DNA of 64,000 nt from Parapristionchus giblindavisi (Eukaryota; Nematoda; Chromadorea; Rhabditida; Diplogasteridae), in contig CALSFV010000213.1 of NCBI GenBank assembly GCA_943737045.1, forward strand, positions 1,053,001-1,117,000. The letters are read 5' to 3'. Numbering within the stretch: the first letter of the stretch is position 1; every line of letters begins with the position of its first letter. The translations under genes and the position numbers were made by a program. Below are positions 61,701-64,000 of the stretch, one piece after another. Under the pieces are notes generated by a model. It did not search any database, had not been told where the DNA came from, and was given only the letters and a program-made list of their open reading frames with translations.

Positions 61701-62542
61701 GAAGGCATACGGTAGATGATATATAAATCGTATTGATCTTATCAGTGAGAGTGGGTAGAGACTCTTTCTGACAATGAGATAGGAAGAGAAGGAATGAACA
61801 AGGGGATAGAGAGACATTGTAGTTTGTATTGTAGATACTTGGTGAACAAAATGAAGAGAGTATAATGAGAGAAATGGACGAGGGATACTGTGAATGAAGA
61901 CTACTGTACAGAGAAGGCATACGGTAGATGATATATAAATCGTATTGATCTTATCAGTGAGAGTGGGTAGAGACTCTTTCTGACAATGAGATAGGAAGAG
62001 AAGGAATGAACAAGGGGATAGAGAGATATTGTAGTTTGTATTGTAGAGACTTGGTGAACAAAATGAAGAGAGTATAATGAGAGAAATGGACGAGGGATAC
62101 TGTGAATGAAGACTACTGTACAGAGAAGGCATACGGTAGATGATATATAAATCGTATTGATCTTATCAGTGAGAGTGGGTAGAGACTCTTTCTGACAATG
62201 AGATAGGAAGAGAAGGAATGAACAAGGGGATAGAGAGATATTGTAGTTTATATTGTAGAGACTTGGTGAACAAAATGAAGAGAGTATAATGAGAGAAATG
62301 GACGAGGGATACTGTGAATGAAGACTACTGTACAGAGAAGGCATACGGTAGATGATATATAAATCGTATTGATCTTATCAGTGAGAGTGGGTAGAGACTC
62401 TTTCTGACAATGAGATAGGAAGAGAAGGAATGAACAAGGGGATAGAGAGACATTGTAGTTTGTATTGTAGATACTTGGTGAACAAAATGAAGAGAGTATA
62501 ATGAGAGAAATGGACGAGGGATACTGTGAATGAAGACTACTG
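58783..62542 (+). repeat. 212-bp satellite array, 18 monomers with a 5-monomer higher-order repeat
   Basis: Monomers begin GTGGGTAGAGACTCTTTC at about 58783, 58989, 59207 and then every 212 bp to about 62387. Variant markers recur every 1060 bp: GACGTGGGATTC at 59333, 60393, 61453; ATTGTCGTTT at 59484, 60544, 61604; GTAGTTTATATT at 60124, 61184, 62244. The order A-B-C-D-E is repeated three times, followed by a truncated C-like monomer. The 147-residue ORFs on the minus strand exist only because 212x2 leaves the frame open; they are not genes. Confidence 0.96.
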
Positions 62543-62631
62543 ATTCAGTGAACTGAGTAATCAATACAGTGCAAACTGGTAAGACAGATCGAGAAATGAA
62601 TGAAATATTTAATGAGTCCAATCATATCTGA

Positions 62632-62740
62632 ATACCGTAACCCGAGCTACCATAATCTAGTTACCGTACCCTATCCTATTGTCAGGATACCGTAACCCGA
62701 GCTACCATAATCTAGCTACCGTACCCTATCCTATTGTTGC
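62632..62740. repeat. 55-bp direct repeat, two copies
   Basis: 62632-62686 and 62687-62740 are nearly identical. Each unit has ATACCGTAACCCGAGC and TACCGTACCCTATCC, so each carries two TACCGTA words. Confidence 0.92.
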
Positions 62741-63253
62741 GAAGTACACGGTAATATACTCATGCTCAGCTACTTGAAGATATTATTTCTATATATTTCA
62801 CAATCCGGAATTTGCCGTAAACTTCGCCACAAGTTGATAAGAATTTGATTAGTTGACCCGAATAGATACGTTCGGACTTCCGTTGTTTATCATTCATCTG
62901 TTCATGTATTAGGAAGGGCTGAGATTGAGTGCTTCACAATATTATAGTAACCATCTCTTGTAGTCTCTATCTGTAACACATTATCAATTATCGATTGAAT
63001 AATTTTAACTGCACCGTTCTTAAAGTGCTGCGAGCGAAAAATCATAATTCATAGAATCATTTTTCGCACTGTGATCTTTGATCTCACGGAGTCGGTAAAT
63101 GGTATGGCAGTTCAAAGACCAAAAGGAGATGCAATACAGTGTAAACTGATAAAACAGATCGAGAAATGAACTGAACATTCGACGATTCAGTCATATCTGA
63201 TCCACCATAGCAGTAATACACATAGGTGATCAAAGGTCAAAGAACACTATAAG
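62741..63253. other. Gene-free stretch right of the palindrome
   Basis: 63072-63215 resembles the outer end of the palindrome (ACAGATCGAGAAATGAA and CATATCTGATCCA shared with 48250-48330), so the repeat family extends past the main boundary. No exon found. Confidence 0.5.
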
Positions 63254-63398
63254 TATCCATGAACGTTGGCAAACCGTTTGTCGATAAACGCGACGTCACA
63301 ACCGTAGGCGGAGGCGTTTGCCAGAGATCCTCCCGAACGCTTATGACGTCACTTTTGCCGACAAACGGTTTGCCAACGTTCATGGATACGGCCTCAGA
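63254..63398. mobile_element. Foldback MITE, second copy of the 35658-35795 family
   Basis: About 46-bp inverted arms (TATCCATGAACGTTGGC at 63254 and its complement near 63388) with GACGTCA-type words inside. The right terminus ACGGCCTCAG matches the family end; the left terminal 10 bp are missing or diverged. Confidence 0.78.
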
Positions 63399-63468
63399 AG
63401 ATTTCACAACAACACATCAGACAAACATGATCAAAATCAATATAATAATCAATCAATAGGTGACTCAC

Positions 63469-63728
63469 CTCGCCAGGTTTCCTTATTCTTCGAAGAATCG
63501 CCATATTCAGTCTGGATTCTAATCATCAATCGATAATTGTCCTCTACTGTTTCCTCTCTCATCATTGTCGACGTACGGGGAATGAATGCTGTAAATGAAA
63601 TTACTGTAGATGGCAGGGAGAACAATCAACATATTTGTGAATAAATGATCAAACAAATTCGAGTCTCTGCCCTATAATAAGAATAAATCAATCAATAGCT
63701 TACCTCTGCACATCTCTGGAGCCTTCGC
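63469..63728 (-). CDS. Two exons of an unrecognised gene
   Basis: Exons 63728-63704 and 63588-63469 have good acceptors and donors (|GTAAGC, |GTGAGT) and join in one open frame: AKAPEMCRA, FIPRTSTMMREE, NYRLMIRIQTEYGD, SKNKETWR, ending with one unpaired base for the next exon. No downstream exon was found before the palindrome and MITE to the left. So the gene either continues across a very long intron or is truncated. The upstream part is not recognised. No family assigned. Confidence 0.5.
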
Positions 63729-64000
63729 CTTTTAATCAATATATTCAATCGATAATGTTCATCAACTTTGAAAACCTAAACGGACACTTGTCATTAGTGA
63801 CCAAAACGGTAAAACAAGCAATCAACCGTTCGATTATAGAGCACACACAGATACTACGGCATTCAGAAGCCCATAGACCAAAGATCAAAGATCAACGAGA
63901 TAAAAAGCCAAAGATTAAAGATCAATGAACATTAAACGAGTATGAAAATTGATAAAGGATGACGAAACAGCCATAGAGCGAGAATGAGAGGAACGGAGAT
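63729..64000. other. Right edge, no exon recognised
   Basis: Contains clustered AAAGATCAAAGATCA words (63880-63925). May be an intron or the 5' region of the neighbouring exons. Confidence 0.3.

Larger units (their letters stand above)
54197..62630 (-). repeat. Right arm of the giant palindrome
   Basis: Reverse complement of 48266-53577, enlarged by the satellite array (58783-62542) and by an inserted block at about 58242-58690. It lacks the nested copy found at 50038-50498. The outermost match ends at ATCATATCTG (62630). Confidence 0.9.

Noticed and set aside
58783..62542. CRISPR-like array
   Set aside because: Whole 212-bp monomers are repeated, with no short repeat plus unique-spacer pattern, and the genome is eukaryotic.
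58715..62621. Series of about 147-residue minus-strand ORFs starting MPSLYSSLHSQ
   Set aside because: They repeat every 212 bp with the satellite, span two monomers each and are low-complexity Ser/Leu. They are a by-product of the tandem repeat, not a gene family.

Overview
This is eukaryotic DNA, very probably from a free-living rhabditid-type nematode (a diplogastrid such as Pristionchus is a guess, not a demonstration). The window is AT-rich. Its genes are built from many small exons (about 50-340 bp) split by mostly short GT-AG introns whose acceptors look like TTTCAG or TTGCAG. Most gene models below were assembled by hand from splice signals. Reading phase was checked across every junction, and each model closes in frame unless stated otherwise.

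Layout. 1-2982 (+): 3' part of a peroxisomal acyl-CoA thioesterase (ACOT8/TesB). 4093-15815 (-): nuclear factor I transcription factor, at least 26 coding exons, with several transposon-like insertions in its introns. 16431-18839 (-): METTL4/DAMT-1-like N6-adenine methyltransferase with an intact DPPW motif. 19393-23334 (-): ZIP (SLC39A) metal transporter. 24312-26808 (-): EBP2 rRNA-processing factor. 27555-28821 (-): secretory cyclophilin. 29926-31363 (-): unrecognised small protein. 32655-34360 (-): RNA polymerase III subunit RPC9/CRCP. 35454-43744 (-): GMP synthase (22 coding exons). 63469-63728 (-): two exons of an unrecognised gene. From 4 kb onward all genes lie on the minus strand. Most of them are housekeeping genes (ribosome biogenesis, Pol III, purine synthesis, protein folding); nothing in the sequence shows that they form an operon.

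From about 45.9 kb to 62.6 kb the DNA is repeat-dominated. First comes a 1634-bp inverted duplicate of part of the NFI gene (one exon plus a foldback element). Next comes a giant imperfect palindrome (48266-62630; arms over 5 kb; 619-bp loop). Its right arm carries an 18-monomer array of a 212-bp satellite with a five-monomer (1060-bp) higher-order period. The palindrome contains tRNA-like modules, small transposons, a nested inverted repeat and exon-like remnants.

Several small non-autonomous DNA transposons are clear: hAT-type (8-bp target duplications), a Tc1-type TA-flanked foldback, a degenerate mariner, and a TTA-flanked foldback with tRNA-like arms. Introns also share short recurring words (TACCGTA/TACGGTA, ATCAATCAATAA, AAAGATC). 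TACGGTA repeatedly sits directly on the 5' splice site.
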